DNA of 64,000 bases from Chrysoporthe austroafricana (lineage: Eukaryota; Ascomycota; Sordariomycetes; Diaporthales; Cryphonectriaceae). The stretch covers positions 1,116,001-1,180,000 of the forward strand of contig JYIP02000010.1 in assembly GCA_001051155.2 (NCBI GenBank), read 5' to 3'. Shown piece by piece: positions 1 to 10,300 of the stretch (positions are counted from its first letter, which is position 1; each line of letters opens with the position of its first letter). The notes below the pieces were generated by a model. It did not search any database and was not told the origin of the DNA. It saw only the letters and a program-made list of their open reading frames with translations. A program made the position numbers and the translations under genes.

Positions 1-687
1 TCCACATCTCTGGAGGAGCGGCTAGGGTACTGAGCTGCTCGGAAAAATAGGCCACAAAGCGGCTCGTCAGGGAATGAACGGGGACGGCACCGGTCAGATT
101 TTCCTGGTAATTGTGATGAATAGCTCGCCAGATGCGGTCCTTCTCTTCGATTGGGGTCAGCGGCACAGCCAGGGAGCCGGACCTGTCGGCCTCCATAATG
201 GCGCCATCTGCTCGGGGGAATTTATTGACCTTTTCCAGAACCCTGACAGAGAATTCTTCGAAAGAGAGATCTTTTGAAGACTTGAAAAGTTTCTGGATAT
301 TCTTGGATCCGCTGATGATGTAGGCTTGCTTTTCGTTTGCAAGCCTCACCTTGATCGGACTTCCATCCGGTGTCATGCGCCTGAAGCGAAGCCGCCCGAG
401 TGTCAGTGGGACGGGAATGTGGGTATATTTTGAGTGATGTCTTCTTACCTGCAGTAGGACAAGAGTCCATGAGGGTTCCATATCAGACTCAGCGCACTCC
501 CAAGCCATGGTAGGACATAAGGCAACGTAGGAGGCTCTGAGCAGCTACCTGAGAGCCGGTGATAGGGACGAGTCTGGATGTGAAAACGGACCGAGGTAGA
601 AATGAAGGTGCCGGACAAAAGAAGGGCCAAAGCGAATCCCAACCAGTAGAGTATAGTACAGATGAGGAAAGCCATATTGAAGAGCAA
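1..687 (-). CDS. Cytochrome P450, N-terminal part, cut by window edge
   Basis: Haem monooxygenase, probably ER-anchored. Exon 1 runs from the ATG at 687 down to 449 and starts with a hydrophobic anchor (MLFNMAFLICTILYWLGFAL) followed by a basic/proline segment and PWLGSALSLIWNPHGLL, the usual P450 entry. A 68-nt intron (448 down to 381) begins GTAAGA, has CTGAC and ends CTTCAG; splicing joins AG|G in frame. Exon 2 (380 to 1) is open to the edge and reads like the A-to-C helix region of fungal CYP7/prostacyclin-synthase-like P450s (FSVRVLEKVNKFPRADGAIM, then IHHNYQENLTG). About 206 residues are visible; ExxR and the haem Cys would lie to the left. An alternative start is Met at 675. It is divergent from the P450 at 1760, with about 1.07 kb between them, so a shared control region is possible. 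Family call fairly sure; substrate unknown. Confidence 0.78.
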
Positions 688-1759
688 AGTCAGTTACCAT
701 TTCACGACTCAGAAACAATGTGCTGTTCAGCTTACAGTGCAACGTACTAAGTATATGTTAAAATCTACAAGTCCACCCAGCTATAGACCCTCAAGACCCA
801 CCGAGACCTTGAATGCTACGGCTCTCTCGCACTCGTCTGGCTGGATCGCATCCTATCTTAACCCTTCGCCCAGTTCTCAGTCAAGCTCAAGCATTCATTT
901 ACCCGAGCATGTCGCTACAATCCCTACGACCTTTCCATCGTAAGTGATACACATATCCTTCGGTACGGACGGCATCAATATGGGCCGTTCTAATTCTCAT
1001 TACGGATCTCCTGACGTCGTGAGATATCTGTATGCTTTCGTTGTGGTACATGAATCGAGAATAGGATCATATCAATATATTAAGATTTGGTTGGGTTCCC
1101 CAGAGCGCCAGCGCTCTATCAGCGGCTTAGCCGGCGCTCTATCAGAACCCCAGACGGCGCTCTAACAGAAGCCTACGCTAGCTTAAACTTTAACCCCCTA
1201 ATACGAGTTGTTTGATAGCGAGATAATTCCTGCACTGACTCGGATTTAGTGCGAAAGCATACGTAGTAACCTGTGGGACGATAGTTGACCCCAGAGACAG
1301 AAGGCTCAGTGACGGGGATCGTTGATTTAGGTTTAATTTGAGGCCGCGCCAAATGAATTGAGTGAAAAGCCAAGGGCCCGGGGCTTCAAGTGTCCCACGG
1401 CCAGCACAGGGGAAGTGCACTGTGGCAGGGACAAGTGACAAAGGCCTCGTGGAGATATGCGGAGACTATAGGATTTGCTAAATAATTGTGTCCACACAAC
1501 TCTATTCTACGCATATAGCAAGGTATAGAGTTAATTTCACTACGTCGGCCGCATTCTTGGTCCACAATCAGGGTTGGATGTTTGTCCACTAGATACGCGG
1601 TCCAGAATTTGTGGGAGCTACCAATAACCTTCTTAGTGCTGCTGTCGTGGTGCCTCATATTAGCCTCCCCTCGTTGGCTCGTCAACATTCACCGGACATT
1701 GAACTCACCGCAAGCTTGACCGCATCTACTTCCGACTACTTCAGCCCGATTTTGTTAAG
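688..1759. promoter_or_regulatory. Intergenic region between two divergent P450 genes
   Basis: No convincing gene is seen here. The open frames are short and match no family I know. The stretch should hold the promoters of both P450s. Its only clear structure is a three-unit tandem array near 1111-1179, listed separately. Confidence 0.5.
1111..1179 (+). repeat. Three-unit 23-bp tandem repeat
   Basis: GCGCTCTATCAG, GCGCTCTATCAG and GCGCTCTAACAG start at 1111, 1134 and 1157, an exact 23-bp period; the other half of each unit has diverged. It lies in the divergent P450 intergenic region and could be a binding-site array or a minisatellite scrap. Confidence 0.6.
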
Positions 1760-3750
1760 ATGACCGTCGCTTTAGTTACTTGCCTAATTTTTGCAATAGT
1801 CGCCTACACAGTCATATGTGGTTCTCACAGGAAACAAAAGCCTCAAGTCCCTACAGTTGGGCTTCGCCATGAGTTGCTGTCCTACCTGAGAGTGACCGTA
1901 CGAAACATTCGCAAGGCTGAGGGACTTAAAAACCTCCTTCATCATGGGTATAAGACGGTATGGAACCATCCTTTCCACGACTAGGTGGAATGCATGCCAT
2001 GTATTGTGCCTGACATCTTTGAAGTTCACGAAATGCGGCAAGGTCTTCCTTTTGCCATGCTACCTTAATGGTGACACCGTGATAGTTCCCAAGGAATACG
2101 CCAATGCGATCGGAAATGCTTCAGACTCTGAGCTGAGTCCCTATCCTGTCGTCGATGAGTATTTACAAGAGGATTACACCTTGTCTATAAGGCCAAATGA
2201 GGCTATTCTTATCGAGACTATTCGAAAGCACCTCACCGGAGCCAGTCTTGGGGACATGATGCCAACGTTGCAAGACGAGGTTAGTCGGAGACATTAGTCG
2301 GCACGACCTTACTTTATTTATCAAACTGACGGCTATATTCTTTGCCCTCGCAACAAATAGGTTGCGCAGAGTATCGATGACACTTGGGGTATGGGCTATA
2401 GCAATTGGAAGAGCATTCGCCCCTGGTCCTCGACCGTTGAAATTGCCGACCGGTGCTTGAACCGCGTCGCTGCCGGCCTGCCGCTTTGTAAGATGTCCTA
2501 CCGCTTCTTGGATTGAAACTCGACTCTAACGTAAGAGCAAAACAGGCCGAAATCCGTTGTATCTTGCTAGTCTTGTGAGCTATATGCACGATGTCTTGAT
2601 CAACGCATTGATTATCAAGGCTTTCCCTCGCATCATGCGACCGTGAGTCAGAATCCAGTCTTTCCTTTAGTCTATACTCACATAGACACGAAACGAAGAG
2701 TTCATACGATTGCTCACAAAAACCTTCATCCCCACAGAATCGTCGCCCCAATCATCACAAGAAAGATGAACAAAAACCTTGGAAATCTTACGAGCCTTGT
2801 TCTTCCGGTCGTGCAAGACCGCTGCAAGCTGATGAAGCGCAGGGAAGAGGATCCTAGCTTTACATGGGAGCCGCCTAACGATTTCATCACGTGGCATATC
2901 GAGGCCTCGTACCGGCACAAGGACCCCCGCGAGCGACAGCCCCATGTCATATGTGAGCGCCTAAACCTACTAAACCTGCTCGCCGGCCACACATCCCCTT
3001 CGGCCTTGACCAACTTCATCGTCGAGTTTTTCAGCCTCCCGCCCGAGGACAGTGCTCTGGAGCTGCTGCGAGAAGAAGTGGAACGTGTTTACGCCGAATG
3101 CGGTTGCCAGTGGACACTGGCATCGGTAGCCAGGTTGGTGCGGGTGGACTCAGCGCTCAAGGAGTCGTTTCGGCTTCACCCTCTGGGACTGAAAACAGCC
3201 GAGAGAATGGTATGTTGTGTTTTATCCCACTCAACCACTTCGTCACGGCCAAGCTTTGGTATTTTCAGGTGAAATTGCCAGCATAGTTTCAAGATCTGCC
3301 CTGACCGAGCTGTTCGTGCGAGAATTCTAGGTCATGAAGGAGGACGGATTCCGCCTAGGTAACGACATCACTGTCCCCAAGGGCTCCGTCGTCGCGCTAC
3401 CCAGTTACGATATCCACACCGATGGCGATGTGTATAAAGATCCTGATGTTTACGATCCATTTCGCTTCTCCCGACCCCTAGAGCAGATGTCTCTGGCCGA
3501 GGATGTCGGCGCGCGAAGGGCCGCCGGCGCCGTTAACGCCTCACCAGACTTCCTACACTTCGGCTACGGCCGCCATACCTGCCCGGGCCGGTTCATTGGG
3601 GTACAGCTTCTCAAGATGGACATTGCGTATATCTTAATGAACTACGACATCGAGCCGATAAAGAAGAAACCGGCGACAATGTTTAGAAACATGGCCTTGC
3701 TGCCATATGTTGACCTCTCTATAAACGTCCGTCGTCGGCGCCGAGAATAA
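1760..3750 (+). CDS. Cytochrome P450 monooxygenase, six exons, apparently intact
   Basis: Splice model: exons 1760-1957, 2025-2279, 2361-2487, 2546-2642, 2738-3209, 3331-3750. The five introns are 58-121 nt, all GT..AG, and all phases agree. The exons sum to 1569 nt, 522 aa plus stop, the normal P450 length. Landmarks: N-terminal hydrophobic anchor (residues about 2-20); HGYKT before intron 1; DDTWGMGYSNWKSIRPW in the C-helix region; AGHTSPSALTNF as the I-helix groove; E368-S-F-R371 (ExxR); YDPFRFSRP (PERF-like region); haem loop FGYGRHTCPGRF with Cys467 as iron ligand. The layout fits the fungal ent-kaurene-oxidase-like P450 group, whose members act on terpenoid or polyketide scaffolds. The I-helix has AGHTS rather than AGxET, a form also seen in that group. 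It lies next to a PKS relic and a reductase. The intron 5 acceptor was set at 3330 because the earlier TTTTCAG acceptor leads into a stop. Confidence 0.88.
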
Positions 3751-3889
3751 GCTTGTGAATGCTCTAGCATTTGAGTTTGTTAGATCTTTGTCGGAAGGAC
3801 TCTGTAGGTCATAAGAGATGCAGGTGGCTGGTGCGAGGGGTTAATACTAGATGACTACTTAGGTAATTTTTGCGATTTTGGAACAAACC

Positions 3890-4795
3890 GTATTGCTCTC
3901 AGGCGCATGTGATATTCCATTCGCAAAGAACCATTTAAAAACGGCTTGCATTCTCGCCTATTCTTCCCCAACTGATAACTTGTCTGCAATTCTGGCGGCC
4001 AGGCTGTTAAGTGAACCGCTTTATATCACATCGGAAACACTGACACCGGGCGCGATATTTACTACTACATAATTACGAACTTCAATAGCAGTCAGGGAAT
4101 CAGCCCCATCTGACGGACTCTTGTCGGAAGCAATGCCTGAAGAATAGATTCGCGACATTCCTGCCAAGGGTTCATTAAATGGCTCCACCAATATTTCTTT
4201 AACCTCGCTCCTAGTAGCCTTAGACTAGCGATCTTTGACCGAAGCGTAATCGCTTATCCCGAACAATCGTATTGGAACTTGTTGTTCAAACTTCACTGTG
4301 CTGGATATCTCCATGACTCGTCGCAACAGACTCGATAGTGTCTAGCCTTGGCTCAGACCCAATTGCACTAGGTCCATCGACGCATACACGACGGAGTAAC
4401 TGAGTTTGCGCATATTTAAGAGCTTGTTGAGCCGGGCTTTATATTTGCCGAACTCGATGAAGCGACTTATGAGTGCTAGGTAGTTCCATCTCGCTTCTCA
4501 TAGAACACCTGTCAGAGAATTGACAATCATGTCCACGCCGATTCCTTCCGATGAGTCTAAGATCACACCTGAGAAGTTCTGATAGCGGCTAGAGAAGGTA
4601 TGATCCCTAGGTGTGCTTCTCCATTACACGTACATATCTTCAAGAGTGCTGGGTATGTAGGTAAGAGCTTCCTGCTGCGTTGCACGCCTGTACCCTACAT
4701 CGCGGCCCCAACTTGCTTTTCTCCTAGGTTACCATCGAAAACGATGACTAAATAAGCTGTCAAACATGCCGTCAGTGCCAGCACTTTCCTCATAA
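3890..4795 (-). pseudogene. Relic of a reducing polyketide synthase (ER to ACP)
   Basis: One reverse frame, read from high to low coordinates, keeps PKS enoyl-reductase sequence: HTFSSRYQNFSGVI, then GVDMIVNSLTGVL, a stop, and ARWNYLALISRFIEFGKY (ER nucleotide-binding region). It continues to KLSYSVVYASMDLVQLG, then an acyl-carrier segment DGADSLTAIEVRNY with the phosphopantetheine Ser codon at 4096-4098, and SGSLNSLAARIADKL. At least five in-frame stops interrupt it (for example after NSLTGVL, LSQG, KDR and SDVI). The ketoreductase domain normally found between ER and ACP is missing or reduced to a short scrap. The part at 4620-4795 is weaker. The gene is dead; composition is otherwise normal, so this is not the heavy AT drift of the repeat block. 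With two P450s and a reductase beside it, it suggests a former metabolite cluster. Confidence 0.75.
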
Positions 4796-4800
4796 AGCTT

Positions 4801-5501
4801 CCTGTGCGTAGTAGTTACTAATTTGTCTTTGCTGCGGAGTCCGTGCTCCTAGCATATCACGTTGGGGGGGGGGGGACAGTTCAATTTATTAAGTAACCCT
4901 AGTCAGTACGAGTCAGTATTTACATTCAGGATCGGAACGCCTGCACGTCTTATCCCAGAACGCAAGGCAATTACAGCACCAGTACCACCCACTGGCACGC
5001 ACGAGCAACGGTCAAAGTGTTAGTGAGGGTGGCCTCATTTTAAACTCATGTCATTGTTCGCTCCACTAACTAGCAAAAACAAATACAACAACCGCACCGG
5101 CGAATAGGCGATAGTAGCTGCTGTAGCCGGGCGGATAGAAGGGTACAGAGAATCAATGTCCCAGTCACACGAGCAACATGCGGAAGTTCTCCTGGCTTGT
5201 TGAAGATCGCAGGGCAACCAAGAGTTTAAAACTCAGACCCACCAGCACATGGGAGAATGCTGCAAGTCAGGCATCAATGAAGTACAGAACACTGTGTTTA
5301 CGGATACTGCTATTGATGGGTTAGATGTTGATGGCGTTCTTGATGGATGGGGAGGACTTTTGCGGTGTCGCAAAAAGATGAAAATATTTAGGACATTTGA
5401 ATCCTATATCGTAAGATTACGAAATACCACAACAGGACAGCCTCATAAAATTTCCACCCAGGTACACGCTCCACGAAATGGACCCTCATCCGTAACTTGG
5501 C
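4801..5501. other. No recognisable gene
   Basis: Between the PKS relic and the reductase. Open frames of 60-86 codons occur, but none has a domain, motif or splice pattern I recognise. It may hold further PKS debris too decayed to read. Confidence 0.4.
4864..4875 (+). repeat. G12 homopolymer tract
   Basis: Twelve consecutive G in otherwise mixed sequence. It may be real, or its length may be uncertain. Confidence 0.7.
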
Positions 5502-6233
5502 TCAACTAAGAATAATAGGATCCTTGCCATCCCACTCGCTCCCCTCAGCAGCATCCAACAAGAACCTCGCCACCGCTCCCCTCGAAGCCTTCGCCGTCAA
5601 CCCTACCATTCCCTTCTCGGCAAGCCATACCTTCGCCTTATTCCCGTCATCCCCCTCAGTAAGGCGCCCAGGCCGCACAATTACCCATTTTACTCCATTA
5701 CCAGCTCCTTTCAACTCCGCCTCCACGGCCTCGTGGTCCTCGTATGTGAGCTTTATGTTACTATGCGCAATTAAAGTACGTAGCACCCAGTGCGCTTGGG
5801 ACGTCGACGGCCCTACGCCGATCGCAGAGACATGCACCACCTTGGGCTTCTCCGTCCCGTCAATAGTAGTATGTGCAAGGGCAGAGAGCACATTAGCGAT
5901 GCTGTCAGCCATCATCCGCGGCGGCGAGTCGTTTGGGTGCGGTGCCGCCCAAGGGTTTTCGGATGTGCGGCGTGAGTTGAGAGTTGAGATTACCACGAGC
6001 TGGCTGTTTGCAGTGGAGGCGGTGGCGACGGCGTTGGCGACGTCCGAGGAATTCAGGGGGGACCCACGGATGAGAGTCATATTGGATTTTTGGGTGGGAG
6101 CAAGGGTGGAGGTGACCTTGTCGAGCGAGGAGGGTGTGCGGACAAGCGCGGTGACAGTGTGTCCGCGTTGGAGGGCTTCTAGTAGGACGAGGGTGCCGGT
6201 GCGGCCGGTTGCTCCTAGAATGAGTATTCGCAT
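5502..6233 (-). CDS. NAD(P)-binding NmrA-like / atypical SDR protein
   Basis: Intronless, 243 aa, ATG at 6233. The protein opens MRILILGATGRTG, so the Rossmann beta-strand and the GxxGxxG dinucleotide loop (GATGRTG, residues 7-13) are complete. The core follows: ALQRGHTVTALVRTPSSLDK after the first helix, LVVISTL at strand 4, KVVHVSAIGVGPS, and WVIVRPGRLTEGD near the substrate end. This fits the NAD(P)H-binding/NmrA-like family (atypical short-chain dehydrogenases), in which the catalytic Tyr-x3-Lys is often absent; I see no clear YxxxK. It is likely a cytosolic reductase, isomerase or redox-sensing regulator; the sequence does not decide which. The frame is clean and GC-normal, with no sign of decay despite the dead PKS beside it. 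Confidence 0.88.
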   Translation of the reverse strand: MRILILGATGRTGTLVLLEALQRGHTVTALVRTPSSLDKVTSTLAPTQKSNMTLIRGSPLNSSDVANAVATASTANSQLVVISTLNSRRTSENPWAAPHPNDSPPRMMADSIANVLSALAHTTIDGTEKPKVVHVSAIGVGPSTSQAHWVLRTLIAHSNIKLTYEDHEAVEAELKGAGNGVKWVIVRPGRLTEGDDGNKAKVWLAEKGMVGLTAKASRGAVARFLLDAAEGSEWDGKDPIILS

Positions 6234-7259
6234 TGTGGTGGGCTTGGAAGACGACTGATGTGATTTGAGGCTCGGGTAAAACTAGCAGTTAGGGTGCTCT
6301 CTTTTCTGGTGGGTGGGACGCTGGTTGGTCAATTGAGTATTTGGCGGATGAGTGCGCCGAGTGGAGGAAAAGAAACTAGATATATCTCCCAGATACTAAG
6401 ATACTCATATATATATCGTAAAGCCTCGAATCCAGACTCTCTCTCCCGAGCTGACATCGGGATGCTTATAAATACCGCTCATTTCCGCAGGTGGGATGCC
6501 GACGAGACTTACAAATCGCCGGGCTTACGTTAGTGTAACATAATATGAGTGTCGGTGTAAGCTGTGTGTTGCTTATTGTTCTTTCTAAGTATCAAAAGGT
6601 TGAATGGCATGATATAAGAGAATAAATACACCGAAAGGGGTAAAGAGTACTAGGATAAGCCGAAATAAAACCTCCTCGCCACGTACCTGTAAGGCCACTC
6701 CATGTCAGCACTTGGGCAATTTCAATAGCTCAACCCATTCATATCTTCATCTTACTATTTGTTCCCATCCAATAATAATGATAATGATAATATTTTGCCC
6801 ACACGATGTGTATATGAACAAGATTATTCTAGCTCAAAAGTATGGCATTGGAATTGATTATTTCCAAAGCGGCAAAACGAGAACGACTGATGTTTTAATA
6901 TGCAATGAGGTTTCAAAGCGATATTTTCAAAGTCGCCCAATGCTGGATACTATCGAGAAACTCGGCAGCCCGGATGGGAACGATGCGCTATAGTACACCC
7001 TTTCGGCCAAAGAGCGACTGCGGCCCAAGCCATCGACTCGCTATAAGGAAAGAGACGCTATAGCGGTTGCTTCCAAGGCAAAATAGAATGGAAAAGATGT
7101 CATTTCATTGAAATCCGAATTGGGCCCGCTGTGAGATCAGATGACGTGCAATATTGCAGTGTCGTTCAGGTAATCATCCATCTTTCATTTCGGGGCCGGC
7201 TGGTCTAGATATTGACGACCAGCAATAGGTTTTGCACAACAAAATCCTGAACAATCAGG
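6234..7259. other. Promoter of the NAD(P)-binding gene, then no recognisable gene
   Basis: The first 200 bp should be the leader and promoter of the minus-strand reductase; an ATATATAT run lies near 6408. The rest has short open frames without recognisable motifs. From about 7000 it may include the unreadable 5' part of the NACHT relic. Confidence 0.4.
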
Positions 7260-8110
7260 AAATTATGCTCAAATATCTCGCGAAAGACATCCCGCGTCTG
7301 CAAAGTGACAGTAACAAGATCAAGGACCGACTCTACCAGATTGCACAACTCAGAGGGGGCATGGGCTCTGCTCTCTGATTGAGTATCTCGTCTTTGGGTC
7401 CGGCCCCTCCGGGCCCAATCACTCCATGCCTAGCACATACCTTTGCTAAGGTATCCTCGCCGCTATATACGATAGTCCCTTCCTACACGTTTAGAGGTGC
7501 CCCTGGAGCGGAAAATTGAGTTGAAGAACAAATTGATCTCGGGGGCTCATGTGAGGAGATGAATGAATGGGAGTTTCGGGTAGCTGGAGCACATGAGAGG
7601 ATGCGATAGCATAAATACCTTCCGGGAGGTGGGATGGTGCTATGTCTCTACAACGAGGACACCAGGAGATTGATGGAGGCTAACTTCAGCAAGTTCTAAT
7701 CAGGGCGATCGAGGTCGCCGGCAAAACGACGAAAATTTGCTACTTTATCGACGGGCTTGACGAGTTCCCTGGCGACTACAGAAGTCGCATTGACCGCGTA
7801 AAAACTATGATCAAAGTGCCGTAAACTAAAGTTTGTATTGCGAGCCGCCCGTGGATCGACCTCGAGACCGCCCCCAGGGATAAACCGAAACTTTTGCTGG
7901 AGGAACTCACCGCCGGATAATAGTCACTAGCTTCGATGACAAGATATGGGACTAACATCGAGTCAAGGACTATTTGTTGAGCGTTTCCTCGGTTTCCTCT
8001 ACACATGAACAATTCCAGCATGCAAACTTGATTCGGGATTTCAAATGGGTCAGGAATGGATGAGCCAGTGCCTAAATTAGAAGAGGCAGAAGGTCCTTTA
8101 CATATCAGCA
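7260..8110 (+). pseudogene. NACHT (STAND/NLR-like) ATPase relic
   Basis: The best-preserved part is at about 7690-7915: RAIEVAGKTTKICYFIDGLDEFPGD (Walker B, hydrophobics then DGLDE), YRSRIDRVKTMIKVP, a stop, then TKVCIASRPWIDLE (sensor-1-like SRPW), then KPKLLLEELTA. Further on, at about 7935-8060, HEQFQHANLIRDFKWVRNG resembles the region that follows in fungal NACHT proteins. Upstream, around 7265-7350, KYLAKDIPRLQSD.NKIKDRLYQIAQ may be the segment before the P-loop. The P-loop itself is not readable, and several stops and frame changes are present. Fungal NACHT proteins act as signal-sensing NTPases, often in heterokaryon incompatibility. This copy cannot be functional. The domain call rests on the Walker B and SRPW blocks. 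Confidence 0.65.
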
Positions 8111-9451
8111 ATCGTATTTACGCTCTTCACTATAGTTTGCATAGTAGGCCTCAGTTAAGAAGTGCAGCATGCTAGAATTAATTTGAAGTTAACTCTTGGG
8201 CTATCGATTTCACTTCTATTAAATCATACATAATAGCTGCTTGGTTTATAAGATAAAATACAATAAGTAATATAAAATGAACATTTTTAAAGCTATTATT
8301 AGACGGCGCAGATAATTATGAAACAGCAGTCCACTAGCTTCTTTGATAATACGGCTAATATCACTTTCTAGCATAGATATTCCTCGAGTAGTCCAGATGC
8401 CTATGTGACTCCATGGGGAGGGAGCTCTCACAGGCTGAGTTTCCGCCTATCATGGCTCAGCTATTTCAATTGGCGAGTGTATCCAATGTTGAAAGATGCT
8501 AGGAATACTCTGGAGTAGGGATGCAAGAGAATTCTGGACAAGATTGAGATAGACGCAACAGTCCTCCTAATGCTGCACCTTGAGCGCCCGCTGCTGATAT
8601 GGAAAAGACGGAAGTCTTGACTGACAAGGCTCGAAACTGGTATTCTATCTTCACCTAGCGTCTAGTAGTTCGAAGTCGTTTATGAGGCTAAATATTCGGT
8701 GGTACATCCGTTTAAGAATATGCTATGAGTCACTTATCTTTAGTCTCGAAGTGTATTTTCATTCTCGGAAGACATTGCCAACTTCGATCCCACTTACGCC
8801 ATTGAGTGTTTTCAATTAAAAAAGATCCGCACAGTAAGGTCATACGACATTTGGAGCACCTCTAGTGATGTGAGATAGAACTGTGTGTATCAGTGTGGTA
8901 TTTGGTGGCTAGAAAGAACCTCGCTAAGACGGATCGAAACGCTTCCCTCCTTTCAAGAATTCGAACGTATATCTAGAAAATAGCCCCCATGTCCAATCGT
9001 TTACCACGAGGTCTGAAAATCTCTCAATACGAAGGCAGTAAGCCTCGGCACCGGCTCCATGATCCGCAGGACGCCGCGTTACTTTCAAAGCTGTATGTAC
9101 TCATCATTTCCAGAGCTGGGGAGCCCGTATGACCACCCTCCCGACTCCGTCAATATTTGTCATTACGCTTTGAATCATGACACCTTAGCTACTATCATTT
9201 GGGGGCTGTGATATTGATTGAAGGTGGAACAGATTTATATAGCTGGCCAGTCCTATGAAGAAATATATACAAGGACTTTCGATAACCATGTCAGCATATG
9301 CGCTGTTACGCCGCCGTCTAGTCCTGCCAGCTGCCCACGTTATTCCAATATTATAGCCCCTGGATGACGCTGGTTACCGAAAGCTACATGCATCTTGGAA
9401 ACCTAGAAGAATCGATAATTTGAGACTAGCTAAATATCATAAAAGGTCGGC
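8111..9451. other. No recognisable gene; may be decayed 3' part of the NACHT relic
   Basis: Mixed composition, stops in all frames, no domain I can name. It could be the unreadable C-terminal repeat region of the upstream STAND gene. Confidence 0.35.
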
Positions 9452-9650
9452 ATGGCGCTCGGAATCATTGGGGACCCTGTATCGGGCGCCTTCTTTATTA
9501 TGCTGATCATTTCCGGCGTTTTCACGTCTGCGGTCAACTTCCTCCGTTTTGCGGCAGCTCGAAAGAAGAAGCACAAACCGTCCTTGGAAGACTGGCTCGC
9601 CCTGGCTTCCGAAATAACCTTCTTGGTCTTCGTTGGATTTGGCTTAGCAG
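9452..9650 (+). pseudogene. Exon 1 of a fungal rhodopsin-like membrane protein, truncated
   Basis: ATG at 9452. The first transmembrane helix is GAFFIMLIISGVFTSAVNFL, followed by RFAAARKKKHKPSLEDWLALASE, matching the loop-1 pattern (R-F, basic run, DDWLALA) of the fungal seven-helix rhodopsin-domain family. A second helix begins ITFLVFVGFGLAG. A good donor (GCAG|GTGAGT) follows at 9651, with CCTAACC as a possible branch site near 9685. No second exon can be read: beyond about 9730 the DNA turns AT-rich and becomes repeat. The gene therefore looks broken by the repeat block. Only two of about seven helices are present. Function of intact relatives is mostly unknown, though several sit in metabolite clusters. 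Confidence 0.6.
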
Positions 9651-10300
9651 GTGAGTACTGTGGAAAAGTGGAGCAACCAGCACCCTAACCCTGGCATTTC
9701 TGTGCTCTATATATTTATGGCTGAGCACTATACGGCCATTTTCACTCTCTTTTGTAATAGACAGATTTCTATCTCAATACTCATTTATTCTTTCCTATAT
9801 TCGATATCAAATACCTGTTTCGCTACAGTTATAAGCCCGGTTCGTACTAAAAGATTTCATTTTTCCCTTATTTATTGAAATAATACTTAATCGATCGTTT
9901 TACTTTTATCCCATTCGTCCAGTCCTTTTTCTAATTCTTTATACGCTTACTATAGCTATTCAGAGCCTAGAAAAGCTTAATATAACCGTACGCTATATAA
10001 ATAGCTATATCTTTCCAGCCTAATTCGCTTCTTTCAAATCCTATAGCCAAATAAAGAATATCTAGGATTATATCGATCCAGATAGGCCCGATAGGATCTA
10101 TCCGAGCTACGAACCAATCTTTATAACTTTCAATCAATTCGTAAAATTTCGGGAGCTCAATTGCAAAAAAGCTTCCGACAAAGCATTTCAAGAATATAGA
10201 ATTTAAAAAGAAAAATTCGATACTTAATAAATATTTAATATAGAAACTCTTTTAATATTTACGAATATTAAACTTGCTAGATTATTTAAATATAAAAGAT
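9651..10300. other. Transition into the AT-rich repeat block
   Basis: Composition drifts to AT-rich. A 74-codon reverse frame at 9967-10191 is open but unrecognised. It may be the edge, LTR or gag leader of the Copia element to the right; I see no defined terminus. Confidence 0.35.

Noticed and set aside
1386..1688. 100-codon reverse frame upstream of the intact P450
   Set aside because: No recognised motif, no splice support, lies in promoter space.
5497..6258. Long plus-strand open frame of 253 codons
   Set aside because: It is the shadow of the minus-strand NAD(P)-binding gene, whose frame has a clear Rossmann motif; the plus frame has no domain.
9967..10191. 74-codon reverse frame at the repeat border
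   Set aside because: Open, but no family recognised; may be chance in low-stop sequence.
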